From JAUZRW01 sp964549915 (GTDB lineage Bacteria; Chloroflexota; Anaerolineae; Aggregatilineales; Phototrophicaceae), in assembly GCA_964549915.1 (NCBI GenBank), contig CAZJWX010000003.1, positions 62,001 through 126,000 of the forward strand: DNA of 64,000 nucleotides, in the 5' to 3' direction. The notes under the pieces are model-generated. The model was not told where the DNA came from, searched no databases, and was given only the letters and a program-made list of their open reading frames with translations. The position numbers were made by a program, and so were the translations under genes. Positions 35,091 to 43,721 of this stretch are shown here, one piece after another (the stretch's first letter is position 1; the number at the start of each line of letters is the position of its first letter).

Positions 35091-37127
35091 ATGACAAACC
35101 GCGACGCGCTCGAACAAGCTACGCTGCACCAGGAACTCCAGGGCTTGCGCGCCATCAAGTCCCTACAGGAGCACCTGGGCAACCTGCTGCAAGAAGACAC
35201 CCCCTACAACACGATCTGCCGTGCTCTCAGCGAACTCAGTGAGATTGCCTCCGTCGCGCTGTTGGTCATGGATGAGGAGAACGCCCAGTTGGAAGCGCGT
35301 GGGCAGCATCCCGCGCAGAACGAGCAGACTCCCTTCGCATTGAACATCTTCAACCCGCAGCCGGACTCTGCGGCGCATCACCTGCTCCAGGGCGACATCG
35401 CGTATGTCAACGTAGAGCAGGCGCAATCGGGCGCAGCTCCGTCGCATGGGCTGATCCCGGTGTATATGGATGACGTGCTGAAGGCGGCTATCATGGTGGC
35501 GTTGCAGCCCGAACAGGAAACCCTACCTGAAGATTCGAGGCGTTTCTTGCTGGCGCTCGCTCCCAGCCTCGCCATCAGCCTGCAGCAGCTTCACCAGCAT
35601 CGGCACATGCGCACTCAATTGGAAGAGATTCGGCGTGAGGCAAATATCTTCCGCCAGATTGACGACGAACTCAGCGACATCATCGAAATTGAGTACGTCT
35701 TCCGCATGATCATGGACTGGGCGCTGCGCTTCAGCAATGCAGATGCTGCTGGCCTGAGCCTGTACGATTCGGAGACGGATACGCTGCGTTTGATGGCGCA
35801 GTACGGCTACCGCGACGGCGCGATGACAACAGGCAGCGAAGTACAGAAACTCCAACGCGGGATCACCTATCGCGTGGCGCGTTCGGGGCAGGCCGAAATC
35901 GTACCCGATGTGGGCCAGGACAAAGATTACTATTCCGTTGCAGACGGCATCCAGACCCAGATGACCGTGCCCATCATGCGCGAAGAGCAGGTCATCGCAG
36001 TGATCGCGCTGGAAAGTCGTCGGTTGAACGGCTTCACCGATGAACACCTGGCCTTCGTACAGAAGCTGACTAACCGGGCGGGCGTCGCCGTAGACAATGC
36101 GCGGCTCTTCACCGAGACGCGGCGCGAACGCGAGAAACTCTCGCACATTGTGCGCAACATCGCCGACATCGTGATCGTTGTCGGGCTGGATGAGCGCATC
36201 GTGCTGATGAACTACTCGGCGCTGTTGGGGTTCATGCTCTCGGTAGAAGGCGAATACGCCGGAAAATTCCTCTTCGATGTCATCAGCCATAAACAACTGC
36301 AAGCCTCCTACCGGGAAGCCATCGAGAGCAGTGAAAACGTCAACGTCGAACTCGACTTACCCAATAAGCGCACCTACCACGCACGCATCAGCCACCATGA
36401 AGGCGTAGGGCGCATCATCGTCATGCAGGACATCACGCACTTCAAAGAAACCGATAAGCTGAAGACTGAGTTGATTGCCACCGTCTCGCACGACTTGAAA
36501 CAGCCGCTGAGCGTGATGCGCGGTTACCTGGATTTGCTGGAGATGTCGAACGAGTTCGACGAGCGCTCGCAGCGCTATGTGAACAGCCTGGAACACTCTT
36601 TCGGCAATATGCGCCGCTTGATTGACGACCTGCTGGACATCGCGCACATTGAATCGGGCTTACAGATGACGATGGAGCCCATCAACATCGCTGATCTGCT
36701 GCGACGCTGCATCTTCAACAACCGACCGATGGCTGAAAACAAAGCGATTTCCGTGACGCTCGATCTACCCGCAAACCTGCCCAGGATTAACGGAGATGAA
36801 TCCCGCCTGGAGCAGGTCTTCAACAACCTGATCAACAACGCCATCAAATACACGCCGCCGGGTGGGTACGTCAAAGTTTACCTGGAAGTGAAGCAGAACG
36901 TCGTGCGTGTATTCGTAGAGGATAACGGCCTGGGGATTGGGCCGGAGGATCAATCGCAGATTTTCGCACGTTTTTATCGGGTTCGCCGTCCAGAAACGGA
37001 GAGCATCGAAGGAACGGGGCTGGGGTTGGCCATTGTCAAATCGCTGGTGGAAGCACACCAGGGAAAAATCGACCTCAAGAGCGAATTGGGGGTCGGCTCC
37101 ACCTTCCGCGTAACACTACCCACATGA
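35091..37127 (+). CDS. Soluble sensor histidine kinase, GAF-GAF-PAS-HisKA-HATPase (678 aa)
   Basis: No membrane segment. A divergent GAF domain (about 14-165), a canonical GAF (about 185-340, GLSLYDSETDTLRL), a PAS domain (about 348-450), the dimerisation/phosphoacceptor domain with His467 in ATVSHDLKQPLSV, and an ATPase domain with the N box NNLINNAIKYTPPG, G1 DNGLGIG and G2 GTGLGLAI. GAF and PAS domains sense small ligands, redox state or light; no chromophore cysteine is obvious. ATG 35091 is preferred because the promoter overlaps earlier starts (35043, 35067). No partner response regulator is adjacent. Confidence 0.9.
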   Translation: MTNRDALEQATLHQELQGLRAIKSLQEHLGNLLQEDTPYNTICRALSELSEIASVALLVMDEENAQLEARGQHPAQNEQTPFALNIFNPQPDSAAHHLLQGDIAYVNVEQAQSGAAPSHGLIPVYMDDVLKAAIMVALQPEQETLPEDSRRFLLALAPSLAISLQQLHQHRHMRTQLEEIRREANIFRQIDDELSDIIEIEYVFRMIMDWALRFSNADAAGLSLYDSETDTLRLMAQYGYRDGAMTTGSEVQKLQRGITYRVARSGQAEIVPDVGQDKDYYSVADGIQTQMTVPIMREEQVIAVIALESRRLNGFTDEHLAFVQKLTNRAGVAVDNARLFTETRREREKLSHIVRNIADIVIVVGLDERIVLMNYSALLGFMLSVEGEYAGKFLFDVISHKQLQASYREAIESSENVNVELDLPNKRTYHARISHHEGVGRIIVMQDITHFKETDKLKTELIATVSHDLKQPLSVMRGYLDLLEMSNEFDERSQRYVNSLEHSFGNMRRLIDDLLDIAHIESGLQMTMEPINIADLLRRCIFNNRPMAENKAISVTLDLPANLPRINGDESRLEQVFNNLINNAIKYTPPGGYVKVYLEVKQNVVRVFVEDNGLGIGPEDQSQIFARFYRVRRPETESIEGTGLGLAIVKSLVEAHQGKIDLKSELGVGSTFRVTLPT

Positions 37128-37132
37128 CGCGA

Positions 37133-37160
37133 AAGACGAGGGTCGCCCCCTCGTCTTCCG
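37133..37160. terminator. Terminator between the histidine kinase and the APC transporter
   Basis: Stem AAGACGAGGG (37133-37142) with CCCTCGTCTT (37148-37157), 5-base loop. It starts six bases after the kinase stop and 30 bases beyond the convergent transporter stop. Confidence 0.75.
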
Positions 37161-37185
37161 GCACATTTCCTGGGTCTGCTATCGC

Positions 37186-39696
37186 CTACTCTTTGTCATG
37201 TGGCTCGTCGGAACCCTCGTCAGCGTCTTCGTCATCCTGTGTTGATGAGGGCGTTTGCTCTACCTCATCATCAGGCCCATGCGTATGAATTTCCACGCGC
37301 TTCATGCGGTTATCCGCCGAAACAGACACCAACATCTCAACATCGACTTCTTCCGGGATCAAGCCGAAATCTTGCAGCGTCCAGATCGTCGTGATGCGAT
37401 CGCTGAGATTCGGCCATTGATCCTTCGCCCAGCGGTAGCGCTCACGGCTGAACTGCCAGATGGGTTCCGGCAAACGCTCCCAGTTGAATTCGCGGTATTC
37501 TTCCCAGATGTCATCATGTGACGTCAGCGGGAAGAGAATATCCAGCATAGCCTGCTGCACGGTCGCCTCATCGCGTCCCCTCTTGGGGTTGATCCAATTC
37601 GCGTGATACTTCTCGATGAAGGTGAAGATACCGTAGTGTGAATAGCGTTCGACTTCGCCCAGCAGCTCGGTGCGCTCGTTGTAGGCGCTCTGGTACGTCG
37701 CCTCAATTTCGCGGCTTGGCTCTTCGAAGCGCTCATGATGCTCATGTCCGTAATCCAGGTTGAAGTAGCGTGGATGCACACTGCGCAGGTAGCTCACCAG
37801 TGTCACAATGCGCCCTGGTTCAACGTTGAATTTCGTGAATGCGCCCTCTTCGAAGAGATCATGCACCAGGTCAGCCGTACCGCGCTGGCGGGCTTCATCG
37901 TGCGCCCGTTCGACCCCGCTCTGATAGATGGGGTTGAGCACACCAATCGGTGGACGCGCATCGATCTTGAGCACACGACGGCTGAAACCACCACGCGCGA
38001 TCACCAACTGCACACCCGTGATGACCGCACCAGCGACCACAATCACAATCAGGGCATCCGTCTTCTGCGTGACCAGGACAAAGCCCATGAAGTAGCTAGC
38101 GATCATGCCGCGCAAACCCGCAAAACGCAACGATTTGGCCTCGTCAGATCGGGGATCAATTCCGCGCTCTTCCAGGACATCTTCGCGCACAAAGAAAACC
38201 GTCGTGCTGGTGATGATGAAAGCGCTCACGAAGCCGAAGGCATAGTACGACTCGACAATCACCACTTCCCGAATGACCGGGATCAAGCCCGCAGCCGCGC
38301 CCCAGATGACCGCAATGCCGATTCGGTCATCCTGGAAGAAGCCCGGCAACCTGCCCAGCCGCGCCGCATTCGCAGCGACTGCCGCCCCACCGACATAACC
38401 GCCCCCTTGCGCCAGCAGCAGAATGATCGCCAAAAGGAGACCCGCCAACAGCAAGAAGTTCGATCCAAGCAGGCTGGTGGCGCTACCCTGTACGCGCTCG
38501 AATGCCTTGATTTCCGCCAGCTCGTCAATCAGTTGCTCTTCCAGAGCGAGCAATTCCGCTTCGCTCAGTTGCGCCAATTCTGATCGGTCGATTCCCAGGA
38601 ACGCTTCTTCCAGAGCGAAGAGACGCTCCGGTGTCAGATTATTGAAATCACGCAGCGCCGCTTCGCGATCTTCCGGCAAGACAACGATCTCTTCTTCATC
38701 GATTCCGGTACCAAAGGTCTGCGACGCAACAATCTCATACTCAATCAGCAGCGTGCTGTAGCCCTCTGTCGCCGGAATATTCCACTGGGAAGCCGCGAAA
38801 AGCTGGATGACACCGGTGCCGATCAAGAAAACCGCCGCCAGGGTCAACGCAGTGTTGATGACTTTCCACTTGGGGCGTGCTGCGTGCTTGCCGCTCGCTG
38901 GAATCACTTCATAGCCGGAGAAGCCCAACATCGCGCTCGACATCGAGCGGAAGAAGAGCTGGAAGAAGACCACCGAGCCGATTGCAGGCGCATCCTGCAA
39001 GGCACGCTCAACGTGGACGACCGTGCCATTGGCCTCTAGCTTGGCGACGATGCCCTCCGTCAGGAATGCCCATTCCGGGTTTCCCGCTGCCGTCGCGCCG
39101 ACGATCCCCAACGCGCCAATCGTGAAGATGGTGAACGCGCCACCGCCGATCAAGAAGAGCGGCACGGCACGTTTTGGCCCCAGCGCGACCAGGACAACCA
39201 TGATGAAGAAGGCGTAGACTTCCGCCAGAATAATGCGATATTCGGCAAATTCCGGATAGATCAGCATCGTCACATCCGCAGCCGAAATCGAACTGATGAT
39301 GATCGTCAGCACCGCATCCAGGAAGAACAAACTCGTGCCAACCCAGGACGCCCAGCGCATACGCGGTGGGCCAATCGCTTCGACCAGGGGACCGCTGCCA
39401 CCAGCATTAGGACGCAGGTAGGCCCCCGCCTTGTACGCGGGAACGATACCCAGAAAGAGCAGCACCGACAACGTAACGAAAGCGAGAATCGCAATACTAT
39501 GATGCCCACTCGCCCCATGAATTGCCAACAACGTTTGATACGCCGCCACACTGAACGCATCCGCCGCAATTTCGAAGATCAGCGCCAGCACGCCCAGTCC
39601 GGTACCACCGAGCAGCAACCCCTCGCCCATCAAGCGCGGCAACTTCCGATCCGCTTGCTGGCGCTCGGTGGGATCAATATAACTCTTGAATATCAT
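37186..39696 (-). CDS. APC-superfamily transporter with acidic insertion and cytosolic tail (836 aa)
   Basis: Residues 24-565 hold about 12 helices of an amino acid-polyamine-organocation type permease; the first helix region reads GEGLLLGGTGLGVLAL and LGFSGYEVIPASGK (257-270) resembles the conserved APC site. Between helices around 300 and 410 sits a hydrophilic, acidic, leucine-rich insertion of about 75 residues (330-405, EEAFLGIDRSELAQLSEAEL). After the last helix there is a soluble domain of about 260 residues, ending in an acidic tail. Relatives are usually 450-550 residues, so both extras are unusual. Substrate unknown; amino acid is the simplest guess. Its leader holds a promoter closely followed by a terminator-like hairpin. 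Confidence 0.82.
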   Translation of the reverse strand: MIFKSYIDPTERQQADRKLPRLMGEGLLLGGTGLGVLALIFEIAADAFSVAAYQTLLAIHGASGHHSIAILAFVTLSVLLFLGIVPAYKAGAYLRPNAGGSGPLVEAIGPPRMRWASWVGTSLFFLDAVLTIIISSISAADVTMLIYPEFAEYRIILAEVYAFFIMVVLVALGPKRAVPLFLIGGGAFTIFTIGALGIVGATAAGNPEWAFLTEGIVAKLEANGTVVHVERALQDAPAIGSVVFFQLFFRSMSSAMLGFSGYEVIPASGKHAARPKWKVINTALTLAAVFLIGTGVIQLFAASQWNIPATEGYSTLLIEYEIVASQTFGTGIDEEEIVVLPEDREAALRDFNNLTPERLFALEEAFLGIDRSELAQLSEAELLALEEQLIDELAEIKAFERVQGSATSLLGSNFLLLAGLLLAIILLLAQGGGYVGGAAVAANAARLGRLPGFFQDDRIGIAVIWGAAAGLIPVIREVVIVESYYAFGFVSAFIITSTTVFFVREDVLEERGIDPRSDEAKSLRFAGLRGMIASYFMGFVLVTQKTDALIVIVVAGAVITGVQLVIARGGFSRRVLKIDARPPIGVLNPIYQSGVERAHDEARQRGTADLVHDLFEEGAFTKFNVEPGRIVTLVSYLRSVHPRYFNLDYGHEHHERFEEPSREIEATYQSAYNERTELLGEVERYSHYGIFTFIEKYHANWINPKRGRDEATVQQAMLDILFPLTSHDDIWEEYREFNWERLPEPIWQFSRERYRWAKDQWPNLSDRITTIWTLQDFGLIPEEVDVEMLVSVSADNRMKRVEIHTHGPDDEVEQTPSSTQDDEDADEGSDEPHDKE

Positions 39697-39789
39697 GTCC
39701 TCTTCCCTGACACCTCACAGGACTCTTCGCGTAGGACGGCGGGTCGAGGTTCGAATGTCTCTTGGTAGCCACTTCCTGCACCAGACAGC

Positions 39790-39830
39790 AAAAAGCGGCT
39801 GCCAACCTTCAATCGAGCGTCATGCAGCCG
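39790..39830 (-). terminator. Terminator-like hairpin in the APC gene leader
   Basis: Minus strand CGGCTGC (39830-39824), 21-base loop, GCAGCCG (39802-39796), then C and TTTTT. It begins about 10 bases after the predicted transcription start and about 95 bases before the ATG at 39696. Either an attenuator or the end of a very short RNA. Confidence 0.55.
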
Positions 39831-39845
39831 TCTCATCCGAGCGCT

Positions 39846-39874
39846 ATCATAGCACCGAGTCCGCAAACCGTAAA
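39846..39874 (-). promoter_or_regulatory. Promoter of the APC transporter
   Basis: Minus strand TTTACG (39874-39869), 17 bases, TATGAT (39851-39846) preceded by TGC. Transcription start predicted near 39840. The 287-base gap 39697-39983 contains this, the hairpin and the opposing promoter. Confidence 0.65.
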
Positions 39875-39955
39875 ATTCAGCCCCCAGGAATTGGGGGGTG
39901 CTGGTAAACAGTCTATTGCAGTGGCGCGAACCCCTGGCTAAGATCAAGAAAATTC

Positions 39956-39964
39956 TGGTATAGA
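39956..39964 (+). promoter_or_regulatory. Possible extended -10 promoter of the carboxylase gene
   Basis: TGGTATAGA, i.e. TGn plus TATAGA (39959-39964), 20 bases before the ATG at 39984. No good -35. Confidence 0.35.
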
Positions 39965-39983
39965 AAAGATTGGATTATGAGAA

Positions 39984-41591
39984 ATGCAGCGCATTGAAAG
40001 CAAGGTCAACCCCAACAGCGATGCATACCAGGAGCAATATGCACACAACTGCGCACTGGTCGAAACACTCGCCGAACGCCAGGCTGCCGTGCGTAATGCG
40101 GGAGAGCGCGGCAATCAACGCATGATCGAACGTGGCAAGATCCCCGCACGCGAACGAGTCGAACTGTTGCTCGATCCCGGAACCCCCTTCCTGGAATTGT
40201 CTTCGCTGGCAGCCTTCAACATGTATGACAACGAAACGCCCGGTGCGGGAGCCATCACGGGCATCGGCACGGTGAGCGGCGTGGAATGCGTCATCAGCGC
40301 CAACAATCCAGCGATCAAGGGCGGGACGAGCTACCCCATCACTGTCGACAAAACCCTGCGTGCGCAGGAAATCGCCCGCCAGAACGGCCTGCCCACCATC
40401 TACCTGGTCGAATCCGGTGGTGCGAACCTGCCCCATCAAGATCAGGTCTTCGTCAAAGGGGGACGCGGTTTCGCCAACCAGACGCAGATGAGCGCAATGG
40501 GCTTGCCGCAGATCTCGCTGGTCTTCGGCAACAGCACCGCTGGCGGGGCCTATATCCCTGGCCTCAGCGATTACACGGTCTTCGTCAAGGAGCAGGCGCT
40601 GGCTTTCCTGGGCGGCCCACCCCTGGTGAAGATGGCAACGGGCGAAGAAGTCGATGAAGAGACTCTCGGCGGCACCGAGATGCACGCTCATATCAGCGGT
40701 CTGGTGGATTACGTCGCCCAGAACGATGCCGACGCCCTTCGCATCGGGCGCGAAATCATGGCCAGCCTCAACTGGCGCAAGACCATTCAGGCCGAGCGAC
40801 GCGAACCAGAAGCCCCCTATTACGACCCCGAAGAGTTGCTCGGCATTGTACCCATCGACACGATTCGCAAGCCGCTGGATATGCGCGAAGTCATTGCCCG
40901 CATTGTGGACGGCAGCCGCATGATGGAATTCAAGCCCAACTATGGCGATACGCTGGTCTGCGGCGATGCCTACATCAACGGTTTCCCGGTAGGCATCCTG
41001 GCGAATAACGGCGTGCTCTTCAGCGAAAGCGCCGAAAAAGCCGCGCAGTACATCCAACTGTGCAACCACCGCCGCATCCCGATCATCTACCTGCAAAATA
41101 TCACCGGCTTCATGGTCGGCACACAGGCCGAGCAAAAAGGCATCATCAAGCAAGGCAGCAAGATGATCAACGCGGTTGCCAACAGCAATGTGCCGCAGTT
41201 CACCGTGCTGGTCGGTGGCGCGTATGGTGCCGGATACTATGCCATGTGCGGGCGTCCCTATGACCCGCGCCTGATCCTGGCCTGGCCGACCAGCCGCACC
41301 GCCGTCATGGGTGCAGAACAGGCCGCCGGGGTGCTGGGAATCATTCAGGAGGCCAGCGCCCGTCGCAAAGGTGCCGAGCCGGATATGGAACAAATCGAGA
41401 TGATGAAGACGGGTGTGCGCATGATGTTCGATGAACAGAGCGATCCGTACTATGGAACTGCGCGCATCTGGGATGATGGCCTGATTGATCCGCGTGATAC
41501 CCGGCAAGCGCTGACCATCGGTATCAGTGCGTCGTATAATCAGGATTGGGTCAGCCTGGGCGCACCGAATTACGGCAATTTCAGGATGTAA
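39984..41591 (+). CDS. Acyl-CoA carboxylase beta (carboxyltransferase) subunit, MCC/GCC-like
   Basis: Transfers carboxyl from carboxybiotin to an acyl-CoA. The N half has GKIPARERVELLLDPGTPFLE, VESGGANLPHQDQVF and GNSTAGGAYIPG (crotonase-fold oxyanion sites); the C half has ITGFMVGTQAEQKGIIKQG and GGAYGAGYYAMCGRPYDPR. SGGANLP plus FVKGGRGFANQTQMSA is closer to methylcrotonyl-/geranyl-CoA carboxylase beta than to propionyl-CoA carboxylase. Length 535 is normal. The biotin-carrying alpha subunit is not in the window; BirA at 14911 could modify it. Gene order with an acyl-CoA dehydrogenase and an AtuA-like protein supports leucine or terpenoid acyl-CoA breakdown. Confidence 0.9.
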   Translation: MQRIESKVNPNSDAYQEQYAHNCALVETLAERQAAVRNAGERGNQRMIERGKIPARERVELLLDPGTPFLELSSLAAFNMYDNETPGAGAITGIGTVSGVECVISANNPAIKGGTSYPITVDKTLRAQEIARQNGLPTIYLVESGGANLPHQDQVFVKGGRGFANQTQMSAMGLPQISLVFGNSTAGGAYIPGLSDYTVFVKEQALAFLGGPPLVKMATGEEVDEETLGGTEMHAHISGLVDYVAQNDADALRIGREIMASLNWRKTIQAERREPEAPYYDPEELLGIVPIDTIRKPLDMREVIARIVDGSRMMEFKPNYGDTLVCGDAYINGFPVGILANNGVLFSESAEKAAQYIQLCNHRRIPIIYLQNITGFMVGTQAEQKGIIKQGSKMINAVANSNVPQFTVLVGGAYGAGYYAMCGRPYDPRLILAWPTSRTAVMGAEQAAGVLGIIQEASARRKGAEPDMEQIEMMKTGVRMMFDEQSDPYYGTARIWDDGLIDPRDTRQALTIGISASYNQDWVSLGAPNYGNFRM

Positions 41592-41614
41592 CCCAATGCA
41601 GAGGAACGAAAAAC

Positions 41615-42424
41615 ATGCCCAACGAATATCACGAGAGCAATCGGCTGTCCTGGAATGCCGCGACCGAGCAGCATCACACGCATAAGCCAGATTTGATCGA
41701 GCGCTACAAAAATGGCTACAACAACCTGCATGCTGACGACATGCAGCTTCTCGGTGATCTGACCGGGAAAACTGTCGTGCATCTGCAATGCAATGATGGG
41801 CAGGATACGGTGAGCATCGCCAGGCACCTGGGCGGAACCGTGACCGGGGTCGACATCAGCGATTACGCCGTTGAGTTCGCACGGCAACTTGCCGCAGAAA
41901 CCGAGGCGAATGCGACATTCGTCCGTAGCGATATCTTCGACTGGTTCAAAGAAACCGAGCAAACCTATGATGTCGTCTACACATCTTATGGCGCGATTGT
42001 CTGGATTGCTGATGTGAACACCTGGGCACGCGGAATCGCCAAAGTATTGACACCTGGCGGACGCTTCGTGATGATTGACTTTCACCCGCTGATGGGGATG
42101 TACGAGATCGATTGGTCGTTGCAATACGACTACATGGGCGGGACACGAATTGAGACAGGTGGGGTCGGGGATTATGTGGGGGATGATTACGAGGGTGCAT
42201 TCCGGAACCCGCACCGCGCCTACGAATTTTGCTGGGGGATGTCCGATGTGATTGGCGCTCTGCTGAAGGCGGGCTTGCAGCTACAGTCCTTCGAAGAGTA
42301 TGACTACATCAACGGCTGGCAGCGCTTCCCAGAGATGCGCACCGAAGGCCGTAAGCACTACTTGCCGGACAATCAACCCAGGATGGCGCTGATGTTCAGT
42401 ATCATCGCTAGCAAGCCGGCGTAA
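41615..42424 (+). CDS. Class I SAM-dependent methyltransferase (269 aa)
   Basis: Rossmann methyltransferase. Motif I VVHLQCNDGQDTVSIA is atypical (NDGQD in place of GxGxG but found in the Methyltransf_11/25 group), followed by VTGVDISDYAVEFAR and LTPGGRFVMIDFHP. The start at ATG 41615 follows GAGGAACG; a longer reading would overlap the carboxylase. It sits 23 bases after the carboxylase and about 100 bases before the acyl-CoA dehydrogenase, separated from the latter by an operator-promoter region. Substrate unknown; it may act on a small carboxylic acid or be unrelated to the acyl-CoA pathway. Confidence 0.85.
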   Translation: MPNEYHESNRLSWNAATEQHHTHKPDLIERYKNGYNNLHADDMQLLGDLTGKTVVHLQCNDGQDTVSIARHLGGTVTGVDISDYAVEFARQLAAETEANATFVRSDIFDWFKETEQTYDVVYTSYGAIVWIADVNTWARGIAKVLTPGGRFVMIDFHPLMGMYEIDWSLQYDYMGGTRIETGGVGDYVGDDYEGAFRNPHRAYEFCWGMSDVIGALLKAGLQLQSFEEYDYINGWQRFPEMRTEGRKHYLPDNQPRMALMFSIIASKPA

Positions 42425-42439
42425 CCAGAAGCCCACAAC

Positions 42440-42456
42440 AATCAAATCCGGATTTG
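42440..42456. promoter_or_regulatory. Operator-like palindrome, upstream copy
   Basis: AATCAAATCCGGATTTG contains the perfect 14-base palindrome CAAATCCGGATTTG (42443-42456). Its last bases overlap the -35 box TTGGAA. The matching copy lies exactly 40 bases downstream. Confidence 0.65.
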
Positions 42457-42482
42457 GAAAGTTTGCCGTTTCCCTGTAAAAT
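42454..42482 (+). promoter_or_regulatory. Promoter of the acyl-CoA dehydrogenase/AtuA-like operon
   Basis: TTGGAA (42454-42459), 17 bases, TAAAAT (42477-42482). The -35 overlaps the upstream palindrome and the -10 touches the downstream one. Transcription start predicted near 42489, inside the second palindrome. Confidence 0.65.
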
Positions 42483-42496
42483 CAAATCTGGATTTG
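42480..42496. promoter_or_regulatory. Operator-like palindrome, downstream copy
   Basis: AATCAAATCTGGATTTG differs from the upstream copy by one base. Centre-to-centre spacing of 40 bases is close to four helical turns, so two bound dimers would face the same side and could block the promoter between them. Confidence 0.65.
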
Positions 42497-42527
42497 AATA
42501 GTGTTTCTTGTTGAGAGGACTTTATTG

Positions 42528-43721
42528 ATGGTTACAGCAGCACCGACTCCTCAGATTTCTGCCAACCCCTTCACCGAAGAACACGAGATGTTTCGCAAGG
42601 CCGTGCGCAGTTTCGTTGAAAACGAAATTGCACCGTATGCCGACGAGTGGGAAGAGGCGGGTATCGCCCCCCTGCATGATCTCTTCAAGAAGATGGGTGA
42701 CCTGGGCTTCCTGGGCTTGAATTACCCGGAGAAGTACGGCGGCGCAGAGGCCGACATCTGGTTCACAGTGGCCTTCATGGAAGAATTGGGCAAAGCGCCC
42801 GTCGCAGGCGTTCCAATGGCGATTTCTGTGCATACGGATATGTGTACACCAGCACTCGCCAAGCACGGCTCCGAGCACCTTAAAGAGACATTTCTCGCCC
42901 CCGCCATTCGTGGGGAAGTCGTCGGCGCAATCGGCGTGACAGAACCCGACGCCGGGTCGGACGTAGCGCGGATTCGCACGCGTGCCGTTCGCGAAGGCGA
43001 TGAATACGTCATCAACGGCAGCAAGATGTACATCACCAATGGCACGCAGGCGGATTGGGTCTGCTTGCTGGCACGCACCAGCGAAGGCGAGGACTATCGC
43101 GGGATGTCGCTGATTATGGTGCCGACGAACACCCCCGGCTTCCACGTCAGCCGGAAATTGGTCAAACTGGGCAACCACTCCAGCGATACCGCCGTGCTGA
43201 CGTTCGAAGATATGCGCGTTCCGGTCACGAATCGCATTGGCGACGAGGGCAAGGGCTTCTACTACCAGATGGAGCAGTTCCAGATTGAGCGCCTGATTGC
43301 CGCGATTCTGGCCTATTCCGGCGCAGAGAAAGCTGTGCGCGATACCATGCGCTACACCAGCGAACGCAGCACCTTCGGCAAGCCGCTGATCTCGAACCAG
43401 TGGATCCAGTTCAAGCTGGGCGAATTGCTCACGGAAGTCGAAGCGACGCGCCACCTGACCTATCACTGTGCGCGGCTCGTCGCCGAAGACCCGGACAACC
43501 AGGAAGTCACGCGCATTGCCTCCATGTGCAAGCTGAAGGCCGGGCGATTGGTGCGGCAGGTGGCGGATACCTGCTTGCAGTTCTACGGGGGCATGGGCTA
43601 CATGGAAGAAACGCCCATTGCACGCTATTTCCGCGATACGCGCCTGACCAGCATCGGCGGCGGGGCAGACGAAATCATGCTGCAGATCATTGCCAAGCTG
43701 GAAGGCATGGATAAGCACTGA
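42528..43721 (+). CDS. Acyl-CoA dehydrogenase, branched-chain (IVD/AtuD-like) type
   Basis: FAD enzyme introducing the alpha-beta double bond into an acyl-CoA and passing electrons to ETF. FAD and substrate motifs include IGVTEPDAGSD (135-145), KMYITNGTQADW (166-177) and YGGMGYMEE near 353-361. The usual catalytic Glu of medium-chain enzymes is absent: that site reads SIGGGADEI (375-383). Instead Glu254 in FQIERLIAA lies where isovaleryl-CoA and citronellyl-CoA type enzymes carry their base. Hence a branched-chain substrate is likely. Ribosome site GAGAGGA is 8 bases before ATG. The stop overlaps the next ATG by one base (TGATG). Confidence 0.93.
   Translation: MVTAAPTPQISANPFTEEHEMFRKAVRSFVENEIAPYADEWEEAGIAPLHDLFKKMGDLGFLGLNYPEKYGGAEADIWFTVAFMEELGKAPVAGVPMAISVHTDMCTPALAKHGSEHLKETFLAPAIRGEVVGAIGVTEPDAGSDVARIRTRAVREGDEYVINGSKMYITNGTQADWVCLLARTSEGEDYRGMSLIMVPTNTPGFHVSRKLVKLGNHSSDTAVLTFEDMRVPVTNRIGDEGKGFYYQMEQFQIERLIAAILAYSGAEKAVRDTMRYTSERSTFGKPLISNQWIQFKLGELLTEVEATRHLTYHCARLVAEDPDNQEVTRIASMCKLKAGRLVRQVADTCLQFYGGMGYMEETPIARYFRDTRLTSIGGGADEIMLQIIAKLEGMDKH

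Noticed and set aside
39697..39845. Known metabolite riboswitch (c-di-AMP, lysine or T-box) in the APC leader
   Set aside because: The RNA before the terminator is too short, and no T-box or ydaO core sequence is seen.
39975..41507. A 510-codon open frame antisense to the carboxylase gene
   Set aside because: No motif or start signal; the plus strand encodes a full, recognisable carboxyltransferase.
42443..42496. The paired palindromes as a Rho-independent terminator of the methyltransferase gene
   Set aside because: Each palindrome has no loop and is AT-rich, with no following T-run; promoter elements fit between them.
42522..43718. A 398-codon open frame antisense to the acyl-CoA dehydrogenase
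   Set aside because: Mirror of codon bias; the plus strand has all family motifs.
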